Source: Terrilactibacillus tamarindi (lineage in GTDB: Bacteria; Bacillota; Bacilli; Bacillales; Sporolactobacillaceae). From it: a stretch of DNA of 64,000 nucleotides. The stretch is taken from contig NZ_WNHB01000010.1 in the NCBI RefSeq assembly GCF_009718825.1, positions 48,417 through 112,416 of the forward strand, given 5' to 3'. The translations under genes and the position numbers were made by a program. The notes under the pieces were generated by a model. The model was given only the letters and a program-made list of their open reading frames with translations, searched no databases and had not been told where the DNA came from. This document shows, piece after piece, positions 34,109-43,144 of this stretch; the first letter of the stretch is position 1; each line of letters starts with the position of its first letter.

Positions 34109-35125
34109 ATGATCAGTCTGCAAAATGTATCAAAAACTTTTGAAGTCGGTAAGAAGAAAGTTGAAGCATTAAAAGATGTTTCAGTTGAGATTAATAAAGG
34201 CGAAATTTTCGGTGTCATTGGGTTTAGTGGTGCAGGGAAAAGTACATTAATTCGTTGCGTCAACTTACTTGAAAGACCAACAAGTGGAAAAGTCATCATT
34301 GATGGTACGGATATTTTAACCTTAAACAAGAAAGATCTTCAGAAAGTACGCCAAAAAATCGGTATGATTTTTCAAGGTTATAATTTGTTGAAGACGGCAA
34401 CGGTCTATCAGAATATCGCTATACCGCTTCGATTGGAGGGGGTACCTGCAGCTGAGATTAGAGAACGGGTGAAGAAATATTTAGAGATTGTTGGACTCGC
34501 CGATAAAGCAAAGTCCTATCCTGGTGAACTTTCTGGTGGGCAAAGACAGCGTGTCGCTATTGCACGTGCCTTGGCTCATGAACCTGAGGTTTTACTTAGT
34601 GATGAAGCCACGAGTGCACTTGATCCGACAACGACCGAACAAATTTTGGAGCTTCTATTAACGATTAATAAAGAACTCGGAATTACAATTTTTCTTATTA
34701 CACACGAGCTTGATGTCATTCAACGGATTTGTGACCGAGTAGCTGTCATGGAACAAGGGCGTATTGTAGAACAAGGAAAAGTGGTGGATGTCTTTACAAA
34801 GCCCGAACATCCTAGGACAAAAAGTTTTGTCAGAAACAAAGACGTCTTTCATGTCCCTGAAGCGATAAAACAACAGCTTGAAAAATCAGGTAAACTGGTC
34901 GCTCTTACTTTCCTTGGTGAATCATCAAAAGATCCATTTTTAGCTACAATTGCTAAAAAATTTGATATCTTACCAAGCATTATTGCGGGTGGAATCGATC
35001 AATTAAAAGATCAATCTGTAGGTAATTTATTGGTTCATTTGAAAGGCACAGAACCAGAAATTCAAAAAGCTATTTCCTATCTTCAAGCTGAAGAAGTTCT
35101 TGTAGAAGAGGTGAGTAACCAATGA
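34109..35125 (+). CDS. metN: methionine ABC transporter ATPase
   Basis: 338 residues with Walker A GFSGAGKST, Q-loop IFQGYNLL, signature LSGGQRQRVAIARAL, Walker B VLLSDEATSALDP and the H-loop. The C-terminal ~95 residues (VALTFLGESSKDPFL onward) form the NIL regulatory domain that senses methionine and causes trans-inhibition. It follows metQ by 16 bases and overlaps metI by 4. Confidence 0.95.
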   Translation: MISLQNVSKTFEVGKKKVEALKDVSVEINKGEIFGVIGFSGAGKSTLIRCVNLLERPTSGKVIIDGTDILTLNKKDLQKVRQKIGMIFQGYNLLKTATVYQNIAIPLRLEGVPAAEIRERVKKYLEIVGLADKAKSYPGELSGGQRQRVAIARALAHEPEVLLSDEATSALDPTTTEQILELLLTINKELGITIFLITHELDVIQRICDRVAVMEQGRIVEQGKVVDVFTKPEHPRTKSFVRNKDVFHVPEAIKQQLEKSGKLVALTFLGESSKDPFLATIAKKFDILPSIIAGGIDQLKDQSVGNLLVHLKGTEPEIQKAISYLQAEEVLVEEVSNQ

Positions 35126-35784
35126 GTACGTTTCTAAATGAATGGGGAGATACCATTTGGCAGGGGTTTATCGATACACTAAAAATGACATCAATCTCTT
35201 TAATCATTTCTGTTATTATTGGGTTGCCTCTTGCACTTTTACTTGTGTTAACGAGAAAAGGCGGAGAAGCTGAAAATCGAATCGTAAATGCAATATTGAA
35301 TACAGTAATTAATATTATTCGTTCTATTCCTTTCATTATCTTGCTATTCTTTATACTACCTTTTACAAAACTTGTTGCACAAACGACGATCGGAGTTCAA
35401 GGGGTTATTGTCCCATTGGTCGTCTTTACAGCCCCATATATTGCGAGACTTATTGAATCTGCCTTACTTGAAGTCGATCGCGGGGTCGTTGAAGCCTATC
35501 AATCCATGGGTATATCGACGTCTAAAATTATTTGGTATGTTATTGTTCGTGAAGCTAGAGCATCGATTGTCTTGGGTTTAACCATTGCAACAATTGGTCT
35601 CATTGGTGCAACAGCTATGGCAGGTCTAGTTGGAGCAGGTGGTCTTGGTGATATTGCATATCAATATGGGCATCTTAGATTCCAACCAGATGTGATGTAT
35701 ACAACTATTATTATTCTTATTATTATGGTTCAAGCCATTCAATCAATTGGAAATCTACTTGCACGAAAACTTAGAAAAAACTAA
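35122..35784 (+). CDS. metI: methionine ABC transporter permease
   Basis: A 220-residue MetI permease with about five helices and the ATPase-contact motif EAYQSMGISTSKIIWYVIVREA. The order metQ-metN-metI differs from the metN-metI-metQ order of B. subtilis. Confidence 0.93.
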   Translation: MSTFLNEWGDTIWQGFIDTLKMTSISLIISVIIGLPLALLLVLTRKGGEAENRIVNAILNTVINIIRSIPFIILLFFILPFTKLVAQTTIGVQGVIVPLVVFTAPYIARLIESALLEVDRGVVEAYQSMGISTSKIIWYVIVREARASIVLGLTIATIGLIGATAMAGLVGAGGLGDIAYQYGHLRFQPDVMYTTIIILIIMVQAIQSIGNLLARKLRKN

Positions 35785-35800
35785 TCTATTTAATATTAAT

Positions 35801-35839
35801 AGAGTAGACCCGTATATTTTTGCGGTCTACTCTTTTTTG
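35801..35839 (+). terminator. metQNI terminator
   Basis: AGAGTAGACCG pairs with CGGTCTACTCT, followed by TTTTTTG. Confidence 0.92.
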
Positions 35840-35919
35840 TTTTCATTCATGTTTAAAAGAAGCGCATATGAGGTAGAAAATACTATAACCATTAAATACG
35901 CTAAAGAAAGGATGTCAGT

Positions 35920-36789
35920 ATGGATTTACAAAACAAACAAGTCAATGGACAACCTGCTCAAACTTTGGTCAGAGATCAAGGTGTAGAAGAGGAAATGACG
36001 CCGAATCCAATATATGAAGATGATAATTATATTGGAACGGGAAAACTTAATGGTAAAGTGGCACTAGTAACAGGGGGAAGCAGTGGAATTGGACGAGCTG
36101 TAGCCATTGCCTATGCAAAAGAAGGCGCCGATGTGGCTATTATCTATAATATCAATGATGAAGATGCTTTGTTGACGAAAGAGAGAGTTGAAGCACAAGG
36201 TCAACGCTGTCTTTTACTCAAAGGGGATGCTGGTGACGAAGCATTTGCTAATCAAGCCGTTGAAGAAACAGTGGCAGAACTCGGCGGTCTTGATGTTCTT
36301 GTCAATAACGCTGGTGAACAAACACCAAAACAAAATGTCACTGAAATTCCATCTGATCAAATGGAAAGAACATTTAAAACAAACTTCTTTTCATTCTATT
36401 ACTTTTCCAAAAAAGCGTTGGAATATATGAAACCTGGAAGTGCCATTGTCAATACGGCATCAATCAATGCCTTTGTTGGTAATCCAATGTTAGTGGATTA
36501 TACAAGTACAAAAGGAGCGATTATTGCATACACTAGAAGTATTGCGAAGGAATTAGCTTCAAAAGGTATCAGGGTTAATGCGGTTGCTCCAGGACCTATT
36601 TGGACACCACTTATTCCAACAACTTTCCCTCCAGAACAAGTTAAAAGTTTTGGTAAATCGACACCGATGAAACGTCCTGGACAACCTGTCGAATTAGTTG
36701 GTCCATATGTCCTTCTTGCATCAAACGACGGTTCTTATATGACGGGACAAACCATTCACGTCGATGGCGGAAGCTATATGAGCTCTTGA
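35920..36789 (+). CDS. short-chain dehydrogenase, general-stress type (YdaD/YhdF-like)
   Basis: A 289-residue SDR paralogous to the protein at 8285-9184. A polar N-terminal leader of ~45 residues precedes LVTGGSSGIGRAVAIAYAKEGADVAIIY (canonical TGxxxGIG). Then come LVNNAGEQTPKQN, the catalytic Ser in NTASINAF, DYTSTKGAI (Tyr/Lys), VAPGPIWTPLIPT and GQTIHVDGG. ATG 35920 follows AAAGGA. GTTTAA and GGTAGA at 35851 and 35872 with 15-base spacing loosely recall a SigB promoter, as for YdaD. Confidence 0.87.
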   Translation: MDLQNKQVNGQPAQTLVRDQGVEEEMTPNPIYEDDNYIGTGKLNGKVALVTGGSSGIGRAVAIAYAKEGADVAIIYNINDEDALLTKERVEAQGQRCLLLKGDAGDEAFANQAVEETVAELGGLDVLVNNAGEQTPKQNVTEIPSDQMERTFKTNFFSFYYFSKKALEYMKPGSAIVNTASINAFVGNPMLVDYTSTKGAIIAYTRSIAKELASKGIRVNAVAPGPIWTPLIPTTFPPEQVKSFGKSTPMKRPGQPVELVGPYVLLASNDGSYMTGQTIHVDGGSYMSS

Positions 36790-36815
36790 TCTAACTTTAT
36801 GTAAGGGTGAAGAGA

Positions 36816-36868
36816 AAAAAGGTGAGAGACTCCATACCTAAAAAAGGTAGGAGGTCTCTTACCTTTTT
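36816..36868. terminator. long terminator hairpin after the SDR gene
   Basis: GGTGAGAGACTCC-TACCT pairs with AGGTA-GGAGGTCTCTTACC with small bulges, flanked by A and T runs; it can serve both convergent genes. Confidence 0.85.
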
Positions 36869-36919
36869 ATTTTATCAGAAGAGTGTGGAACTTTATATTA
36901 AAGATTGAAGAATGAATGA

Positions 36920-37366
36920 TTAACTAGAACCTTTGGGTGGTAAAATGGAGCGATAGGGAACTGGTGAAGATAAAACCGTCGATGTATTGACGATGGCATA
37001 CGGCATTAAGCGATCAATCAGGGCTCTCATTCCTTTCATCCCATCAACGGCTGCTCCCAATAAATAACTCGCATCGCCTGTAATTCGATGACATTCCAGA
37101 ATGTCATCTTCTTTTTTTACTAATTCTTCAAATTCCTCTGAAGAAACTTTTAAGCCACTAATTTGTATGAATAACAGGATATCACGGCCTACAGCACTGG
37201 GTGATATTCTTGCCGTAAAACCTTCAATAATCCCTTTCTCAATTAGTCGATGTATACGTTCTGAGATGCTAGGTCTGCTAAGGGCTAATTGCTTTGATAG
37301 TTCACTAATTGTCATACGACCATCTTTTTGCAAAAGCTCAAGTAAACGTATGTCCAATTTGTCCAT
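36920..37366 (-). CDS. Lrp/AsnC-family transcriptional regulator
   Basis: 148 residues: helix-turn-helix LDIRLLELLQKDGRMTISELSKQLALSRPSISERI, then a RAM/AsnC effector domain with ECHRITGDASYLLGAAVDGM. It is divergent from the YitT-type gene at 37532, which it probably controls. The effector amino acid is unknown. B. subtilis LrpC is similar in size. Confidence 0.85.
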   Translation of the reverse strand: MDKLDIRLLELLQKDGRMTISELSKQLALSRPSISERIHRLIEKGIIEGFTARISPSAVGRDILLFIQISGLKVSSEEFEELVKKEDDILECHRITGDASYLLGAAVDGMKGMRALIDRLMPYAIVNTSTVLSSPVPYRSILPPKGSS

Positions 37367-37531
37367 AAATAACTTCCTTTCAAAATGAAGTAACTATACT
37401 GCAAATTCATACATATTACATGATTATGATAGGAAACAACTTCATTAGTCTATGTAAAAGATCGTAAATGTATTTTATCATGAATATTAGAGAGTTTAAA
37501 CATCTTTTCAAATGATTGGAGTGTTTTATTA

Positions 37532-38155
37532 GTGAAAAAAGGATTAGCCATTTTGCTTGGCTGCTTAATGACAACCATAGGACTTATTATATTGAGACAT
37601 AGTCATGTTGTAACTGGCGGGACAGCGGGATTATCACTAAGCTTGTCTTATTTAACTGACTTACCTTTTTCGATCGTCTTTTTCGTTATAAATCTGCCGT
37701 TTTATGTTTTCTCTATGATTCGAATGGGATTTAAATTTACCCTAAATACGGTTATTTCTGTAACGGCTTTAACGTTAATGTCCAGTTTAGATTATTATAT
37801 TATACCATTTTCACTTCCAGTTTGGGTAGGTTCTATTTTGGGAGGTTGCATCATCGGTTTAGGACTCGTTGTTTTATTTAGTCATGGTTCTTCTCTTGGG
37901 GGAGCAAATATTTTGGCTCTATTTTTACAGAAGCGGTTTCGTTATAATCCGGGAATTGTAAATTTTCTTTTCGATTTTTGCGTTGTATTGATTAGTTTCT
38001 TTACTGTGGGAATATGGAGTGGTATCTTCTCCATTCTATCAGTCATCGTCACTTCAGCCATCATTAGCTATTATAAAAATAGTATTGGAAAATCAATAGA
38101 TAAAAATGCAACTAAAAAATATAACCTTGATTCAAAAATGGCAGTGAATGAATAA
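37532..38155 (+). CDS. YitT/DUF161-type membrane protein, short form
   Basis: 207 residues with about five or six helices. GTAGLSLSLSYLTDLPFSIVFFVINLPFY and HGSSLGGANILALFLQKRF are typical YitT-family stretches. The C-terminal cytosolic DUF2179 domain found in full-length YitT is absent. GTG 37532 follows TTGGAG. It is divergent from an Lrp-type regulator, which suggests a role in amino-acid or metabolite traffic; the function is unknown. Confidence 0.75.
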   Translation: MKKGLAILLGCLMTTIGLIILRHSHVVTGGTAGLSLSLSYLTDLPFSIVFFVINLPFYVFSMIRMGFKFTLNTVISVTALTLMSSLDYYIIPFSLPVWVGSILGGCIIGLGLVVLFSHGSSLGGANILALFLQKRFRYNPGIVNFLFDFCVVLISFFTVGIWSGIFSILSVIVTSAIISYYKNSIGKSIDKNATKKYNLDSKMAVNE

Positions 38156-38188
38156 TGTAAGGTTTATAATAAAGATTTATAGGGAATA

Positions 38189-38222
38189 ACGAGCATTAGC
38201 CAATGGGTTAATGCTCATTATT
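38189..38222 (+). terminator. terminator of the YitT-type gene
   Basis: GAGCATTAGCC pairs with GGTTAATGCTC (one G-U), followed by ATTATTAT; weak T run. Confidence 0.7.
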
Positions 38223-38433
38223 ATATACACAAATGTTAAAAGGGATATAGTCAATAATACGTCAAAATAAATAGTAAATATTACCTATATAAAAAGTGGA
38301 CTTCACACCGATATTTATTTAAAATAGGAAACGAGACCCATGCCCATATAAAAAGTAACGATGAAGGTAAGTGAATTTTACCGATTATTGCTTCTTTCGC
38401 AAGTTCAAATCAAAAAGAAATGGGGATGACGCA

Positions 38434-39045
38434 ATGGAAGTAAACCTTATGTTGAACAAAATGGAAACCTTATCTCGTGACGAGCGTTTTGATCTATTAT
38501 TAAACCAGCTAAGAGAACATGATTTTTATACATTTAGTCACTCTGTAAATGTAGCTAACCTATGTACAGATTTCTGTCGATATTTAAATATATCTATGGA
38601 AACAAGGTTGTCTATTGTTGATGCATTTTTACTCCATGATATTGGATATTTATATGTGGATGCTGATTTGCTTGTAAAAACAGATCGATTAACTCCTAAA
38701 GAGGAAGAGGAAGTATCGAATCATGTTTTATATGGTGAAGAGATTATTAACACGTATTTAAATGATGTACCTATCGATAGGAGCATTATTTTATTACATC
38801 ACGAGAACATCAACGGATCTGGATATCCATTTTATTACAAAAAGGATAAAATACCCTATTACTGTCGCATGTTAAGGATTATTAAGGATTATGATTTGAT
38901 GATACACCCAAGATATACAAAGAATAAATACACTCAAGAAGAAGCTTTAAGAGAGTTAACACAATTTGTAGATGTTTATTATGATAAAGAGCTTGTCCAT
39001 TTGTTTATTCATTATGTCATAAGTAAATCGATTCAAGTTTCCTGA
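38434..39045 (+). CDS. HD-domain phosphohydrolase (HD-GYP-like)
   Basis: About 203 residues from ATG 38434 (GGGGATGA upstream). Metal ligands are visible: FSHSVNVANLC, LLHDIGYLYVD (the HD pair), SNHVLYGEEII and LLHHENINGSGYPF. The last resembles the GYP region but reads NGSGYP. It may break down cyclic di-nucleotides or another phosphodiester. It has no sensory domain and no transmembrane segment. Confidence 0.75.
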   Translation: MEVNLMLNKMETLSRDERFDLLLNQLREHDFYTFSHSVNVANLCTDFCRYLNISMETRLSIVDAFLLHDIGYLYVDADLLVKTDRLTPKEEEEVSNHVLYGEEIINTYLNDVPIDRSIILLHHENINGSGYPFYYKKDKIPYYCRMLRIIKDYDLMIHPRYTKNKYTQEEALRELTQFVDVYYDKELVHLFIHYVISKSIQVS

Positions 39046-39867
39046 ACTTAAATCAATTAGGTATAGTCAAAAAAGTAAAAATATTGGCGCTATTAGTTGA
39101 TAGCTGGCACCTATGTCGGTTTTCTTGAGGCTTTGATTATGTTTTTAAAACCATTCCGGTAACCTATGCTTTTTACTGTGATTATTTAAACATGAGACTC
39201 ATCAATGAAAAAACGTTGCAAGTCTTATTGCTATACACCATGTTTTTTCATTGATAACCCTGTTAACCACCCATCCCCGTTGCTGAAAACTTTAATACCA
39301 TACCCCTGTTACTTCCTATTCTCCCGTTCCAATCATCCATTTCATAATTACGGATTTTTTAACTGAAATAAATAACACTTTTGCATTGACATTCTATTTT
39401 TCAGTCGTTCAATATTTAAAAGTTTTGAATTTTGTCAAAAAATATATTAAAAAGTCTCAATATTCTATTATTTTGCCTGTTATAATATTAACAATAAGGT
39501 AAAAAGGATTAAGTCAAAAGTAGTTTTTTCCTCTTTTGCTTAAACCATTCAACGATATTCCGAAGTATTTTAGTCTATAGGCCCGTTTTTTACTCTTAAG
39601 TCGGATTCTAACTACATTCTGTTCACGAACACCAACTATGAAGTCCTCTAACATTCAGATTTTCCGACATACTTCGGTATTCCTTCTTGATTAGCATCCT
39701 AGTTAACCACTTCTTTGTTTATTGTAAACTCTCATTTTTGTATAACGACATGAATTCTCTAATGGAAGAAGACTTTAAAGTGAGTCAGGAGATGATACTT
39801 TTTAAAAAAATACCAAATACGAACGAGACGATAAATTAACTAGGTGAATATTAAGGAGGAGATCAAA
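39046..39867. other. 800-bp gene-free region upstream of comK
   Basis: CTGGCACCTATGTC at 39104-39117 is a solo end of the IS3-type element seen at 3541-3554. ATCAATGAAAAAAC (39201-39214) and its complement (39242-39255) form a 14-bp stem with a 27-base loop. AAAA-GTAGT-TTTT at 39516-39528 fits one ComK half-site pair. No protein reading with a ribosome site is found; the long AT-rich region may carry comK control sites. Confidence 0.45.
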
Positions 39868-40434
39868 TTGAATCATGACAAACCTACTATTACGTTAGAA
39901 CAATATATCGTTAATCCTAGTACAATGGCTTTATTACCAACAGACGGTCCATATGGATATCCATGGACATTGGTTTTAGAAACGAATAAACAATACAGAA
40001 TCCAATCCCATTCTTTAAAAATTGTCGATAAATCATGCCATAACTTTGGCTCTAGTTATAAAAGCAACAAAGAACATGTGAATCGAGTGATGGGCAAGAT
40101 AAAAATGGTTCCTGTATGTATTTGTAAAGAATTGGATGTCTATTTATTTCCTCTTTACTCACCAAAACAAATTCGAAAGTGTATATGGTTATCACTAACC
40201 CAAATTGATCATTATCATAATGTTGATGGAGGTACCACACAGGTGGTGTTTCGTAATGGATACTCCCTTAATGTCGACATTAATTATTACAGTTTTAAAA
40301 CAAAAATAGAGAGGGCACATAAATATCGAGACAGTTTAGCTGCCATGGTAAAAAAATATGCGACTGATGAATATATGATATTAGAAAAATTAACAAGTAT
40401 TCTAAAAGGATACTTTAACAGTGAACAAATATAG
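39868..40434 (+). CDS. comK: ComK-family competence transcription factor
   Basis: About 188 residues from TTG 39868, with AAGGAGG 8 bases upstream; a GTG at 39844 lies before that site and is rejected. LEQYIVNPSTMALLPTD, LKIVDKSCHNFGSSY (strongly ComK-like), LFPLYSPKQIRKCIWLSLTQI and TQVVFRNGYSLNVDINYYSF follow the order of B. subtilis ComK. ComK binds AAAA-N5-TTTT boxes and turns on DNA-uptake genes. The weak TTG start and the 800-bp upstream region suggest tight control. Confidence 0.88.
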   Translation: MNHDKPTITLEQYIVNPSTMALLPTDGPYGYPWTLVLETNKQYRIQSHSLKIVDKSCHNFGSSYKSNKEHVNRVMGKIKMVPVCICKELDVYLFPLYSPKQIRKCIWLSLTQIDHYHNVDGGTTQVVFRNGYSLNVDINYYSFKTKIERAHKYRDSLAAMVKKYATDEYMILEKLTSILKGYFNSEQI

Positions 40435-40461
40435 CTAAACGCATTCAGTTGATGAATCGAT

Positions 40462-40510
40462 ACACAATATATGTGCTTTCTATCACTTCGTCATACTACA
40501 TATTGTGGTA
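40462..40510 (+). promoter_or_regulatory. candidate NrdR box pair upstream of nrdD
   Basis: ACACAATATATGTGCT (40462-40477) and, 33 bases on (about three helical turns), ACTACATATTGTGGTA (40495-40510) resemble the paired NrdR boxes of ribonucleotide reductase operons. Neither is a perfect match. Confidence 0.4.
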
Positions 40511-40544
40511 AGGTATTTTTAAAATGATATGTTGAGGTGAAGAA

Positions 40545-42398
40545 ATGGTTGAAGCTTTCGTTAATAAAACATTAGATGAAAAAATACGTGACTTAATCAT
40601 ACTTGATGAATCAATAGCAAATGAAAATGCAAATAAAGACGGAAATGTATTTAATACACAGAGAGACCTCCTAGCAGGAATTACGGCTAAAGATTATTCA
40701 ATGCGTTATTTACTACCTAAAAGAGTGGCAGAATCGCATGAAAGAGGCGAAATTCATTTTCATGATCTTGATTATTCTCCTTTTTTTCCGATGTTTAATT
40801 GCATGCTAATTGATTTTAAAGGCATGTTCGAAAATGGCTTTTCGATCGGTCATGCGGATATTGAAGAACCTAAATCAATAAAAACAGCAGCTGCCCTTGT
40901 CGCACAAATCGTAGCTAATGTATCCTCCAATATTTATGGTGGAACGACTTTTAATCGTGCGGACGAAGTATTAGAGCCCTATGCGATACGAAGTTTTAAA
41001 AAACATTTAAGAAATGGTATGGTGTGGATTCCTGGTGAAAAGGAACAAGAAGACTATGCATATAAAATGACCGAGAAAGAAATTTACGATGCGATGCAAT
41101 CTCTTGAATACGAAATAAATACGCTATTTAGTTCGAATGGACAAACCCCTTTTTTTAGTTTTAATTTCGGTCTTGGTACCTCTTGGTTTGCACGAGAAAT
41201 TCAAAAAGCAATCTTGAAGGTTCGAATTGAGGGACTTGGAAGGGATAAGAAAACGGCTGTTTTTCCTAAGTTAATCTTCACACTGAAACGAGGTATTAAC
41301 TTAGATAGCAGTGATCCCAATTATGATATTAAGAAACTAGCATTAGAGTGTTCGGCAAAACGAATGTATCCGGATATTTTAAGTTACGATAAAATCGTAG
41401 AAATGACGGGGGATTTTAAAAGTCCCATGGGGTGTCGTTCGTTTCTTTCTTCTTATCAAGAAAATGGCAAGTATATCACAGACGGTAGAAATAACCTCGG
41501 GGTGTGTACGTTAAATCTACCTCGAATTGCCATCGAGTCGAATGGGGATAGGGCTGTATTCTGGTCACTACTTTATGAGAGATTAGACATTGTCTATGAA
41601 GCTCTCATGTTCCGTATTGAAAGTTTACATCGTACATTAGCGAAAAATGCCCCCATCCTTTATCAATATGGAGCAACAGGAAATAGACTCCATGCCGACG
41701 AACATGTTGTGGATATGTTTAAGAATGGTCGGGCTACGATATCCATTGGATATATTGGTTTATATGAAGTAGCGACTGTTTTTTATGGAGCAGAATGGGA
41801 AGGTAATAAAGACGCCAAAACATTTACTATAGATATAATGAAGGCATTAAAAGATACGGCTGATGGATGGAAAAGGGAAACAGGCTACGGATTCAGTGTC
41901 TATGCGACGCCATCTGAATCCCTTACGGATCGTTTTTGCCGGTTGGATACTCAAAGTTTTGGTGAAATTAAAGACATTACAGATAAAGGCTATTATACGA
42001 ATAGTTTTCATTATGATACTCGAAAAAAAGTGAATCCGTTTGAGAAAATAGATTTTGAAAAAGAGTATGAGCCCTACACGACAGGTGGTTTCATTCACTA
42101 TTGTGAATTTCCATCTTTAGTTCATAATCTTGAAGGTTTGGAAGTAGTTTGGGATTATGCTTATGATCGGATTGGTTACTTTGGTACAAATACGCCCATC
42201 GATAAATGTTATGAGTGCGGCTTTGAAGGAGAGTTTGAATCAACGACACATGGCTTTGAATGTCCTAATTGTCATAATGACAACCCGGAAACCACTTCGT
42301 GTATTCGGCGATTATGCGGATATCTCGGTTCCGTGATACAACGAAAGCCTATTAAAGGACGTCTTAAAGAGATCAACAGTCGGACAAAACATGTTTAG
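40545..42398 (+). CDS. nrdD: anaerobic ribonucleoside-triphosphate reductase, class III
   Basis: 617 residues; makes dNTPs without oxygen using a glycyl radical. The C-terminal zinc site is CYECGFEGEF...CPNCHN and the radical Gly lies in SCIRRLCGYLG. Catalytic-core stretches include IHFHDLDYSPFFPMFNCMLIDF and NVSSNIYGGTTF. The N-terminal ATP-cone of the E. coli type (712 residues) is absent, so allosteric overall-activity control may differ. The ATG of nrdG lies inside its last codons (8-base overlap). Confidence 0.95.
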   Translation: MVEAFVNKTLDEKIRDLIILDESIANENANKDGNVFNTQRDLLAGITAKDYSMRYLLPKRVAESHERGEIHFHDLDYSPFFPMFNCMLIDFKGMFENGFSIGHADIEEPKSIKTAAALVAQIVANVSSNIYGGTTFNRADEVLEPYAIRSFKKHLRNGMVWIPGEKEQEDYAYKMTEKEIYDAMQSLEYEINTLFSSNGQTPFFSFNFGLGTSWFAREIQKAILKVRIEGLGRDKKTAVFPKLIFTLKRGINLDSSDPNYDIKKLALECSAKRMYPDILSYDKIVEMTGDFKSPMGCRSFLSSYQENGKYITDGRNNLGVCTLNLPRIAIESNGDRAVFWSLLYERLDIVYEALMFRIESLHRTLAKNAPILYQYGATGNRLHADEHVVDMFKNGRATISIGYIGLYEVATVFYGAEWEGNKDAKTFTIDIMKALKDTADGWKRETGYGFSVYATPSESLTDRFCRLDTQSFGEIKDITDKGYYTNSFHYDTRKKVNPFEKIDFEKEYEPYTTGGFIHYCEFPSLVHNLEGLEVVWDYAYDRIGYFGTNTPIDKCYECGFEGEFESTTHGFECPNCHNDNPETTSCIRRLCGYLGSVIQRKPIKGRLKEINSRTKHV

Positions 42399-42915
42399 GC
42401 GGTCACAAGTTATGAATTATGCAGATTATAAACGTTTTGATATGCTGAATGGACCAGGAGTGCGTCATTCCTTGTTTGTCAGCGGATGTCATCATCGATG
42501 TAAAGGTTGTTGGAATGCTATCGCTTGGAACTTTGATTTTGGCTTTCCTTACACGACAGAAACTGAGGATAGAATAATAGATGATTTAAATATGAAAGAA
42601 ATTCCTATTTCAGGTTTATCGTTACTTGGTGGTGAACCATTTGAACATCCAACCGTCTTAACGCATCTTTTAAGTCGTATCGAAAAGGAATGTCAAAATA
42701 AAAATGTTTGGTGTTGGACTGGATTCACTTTTGAAGAGATTTTATTGGATACGGAAAAACGAAAGATGCTGGGGCACCTTCATGTCCTTATCGATGGAAA
42801 GTTTGAGCTAGATAAAAGAGATCTACGACTTAAATTTCGTGGGTCCTCGAATCAACGTATCATAGACGTGCAAAAATCAATTGAAAGTGAACAGGTTGTC
42901 CCTTATAAAGGTTAG
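42391..42915 (+). CDS. nrdG: anaerobic ribonucleotide reductase activating protein
   Basis: 174 residues, a radical-SAM enzyme with the [4Fe-4S] motif in GCHHRCKGCWN (C-x3-C-x2-C) and GGEPF binding SAM. It installs the glycyl radical on NrdD. The frame-open ATG at 42391 overlaps the nrdD stop; ATG 42412 is a possible alternative start. Confidence 0.95.
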   Translation: MFRRSQVMNYADYKRFDMLNGPGVRHSLFVSGCHHRCKGCWNAIAWNFDFGFPYTTETEDRIIDDLNMKEIPISGLSLLGGEPFEHPTVLTHLLSRIEKECQNKNVWCWTGFTFEEILLDTEKRKMLGHLHVLIDGKFELDKRDLRLKFRGSSNQRIIDVQKSIESEQVVPYKG

Positions 42916-42947
42916 TCGTTAAATATAAAATTTTGTTATAAACAAAG

Positions 42948-42988
42948 TCGCTTTAATTAGCATAACATGCTTATTAAAGCGATTTTTA
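42948..42988 (+). terminator. nrdDG terminator
   Basis: TCGCTTTAATTAGCAT pairs with ATGCTTATTAAAGCGA (one bulge), then TTTTTAG. Confidence 0.85.
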
Positions 42989-43144
42989 GTTTGGTAATTA
43001 TTTTCTCTAAACATTCAAAAAAGAGATGTAATGGTTGGAAAGCGGGTGTTTTATGGTAAAATAGAAAAGAAGATTAAAAAATCACAAAATGATGATAATT
43101 TTAAAAAATATTTTTAACATCAAGAGAATGAAAAGAGGGATAAC

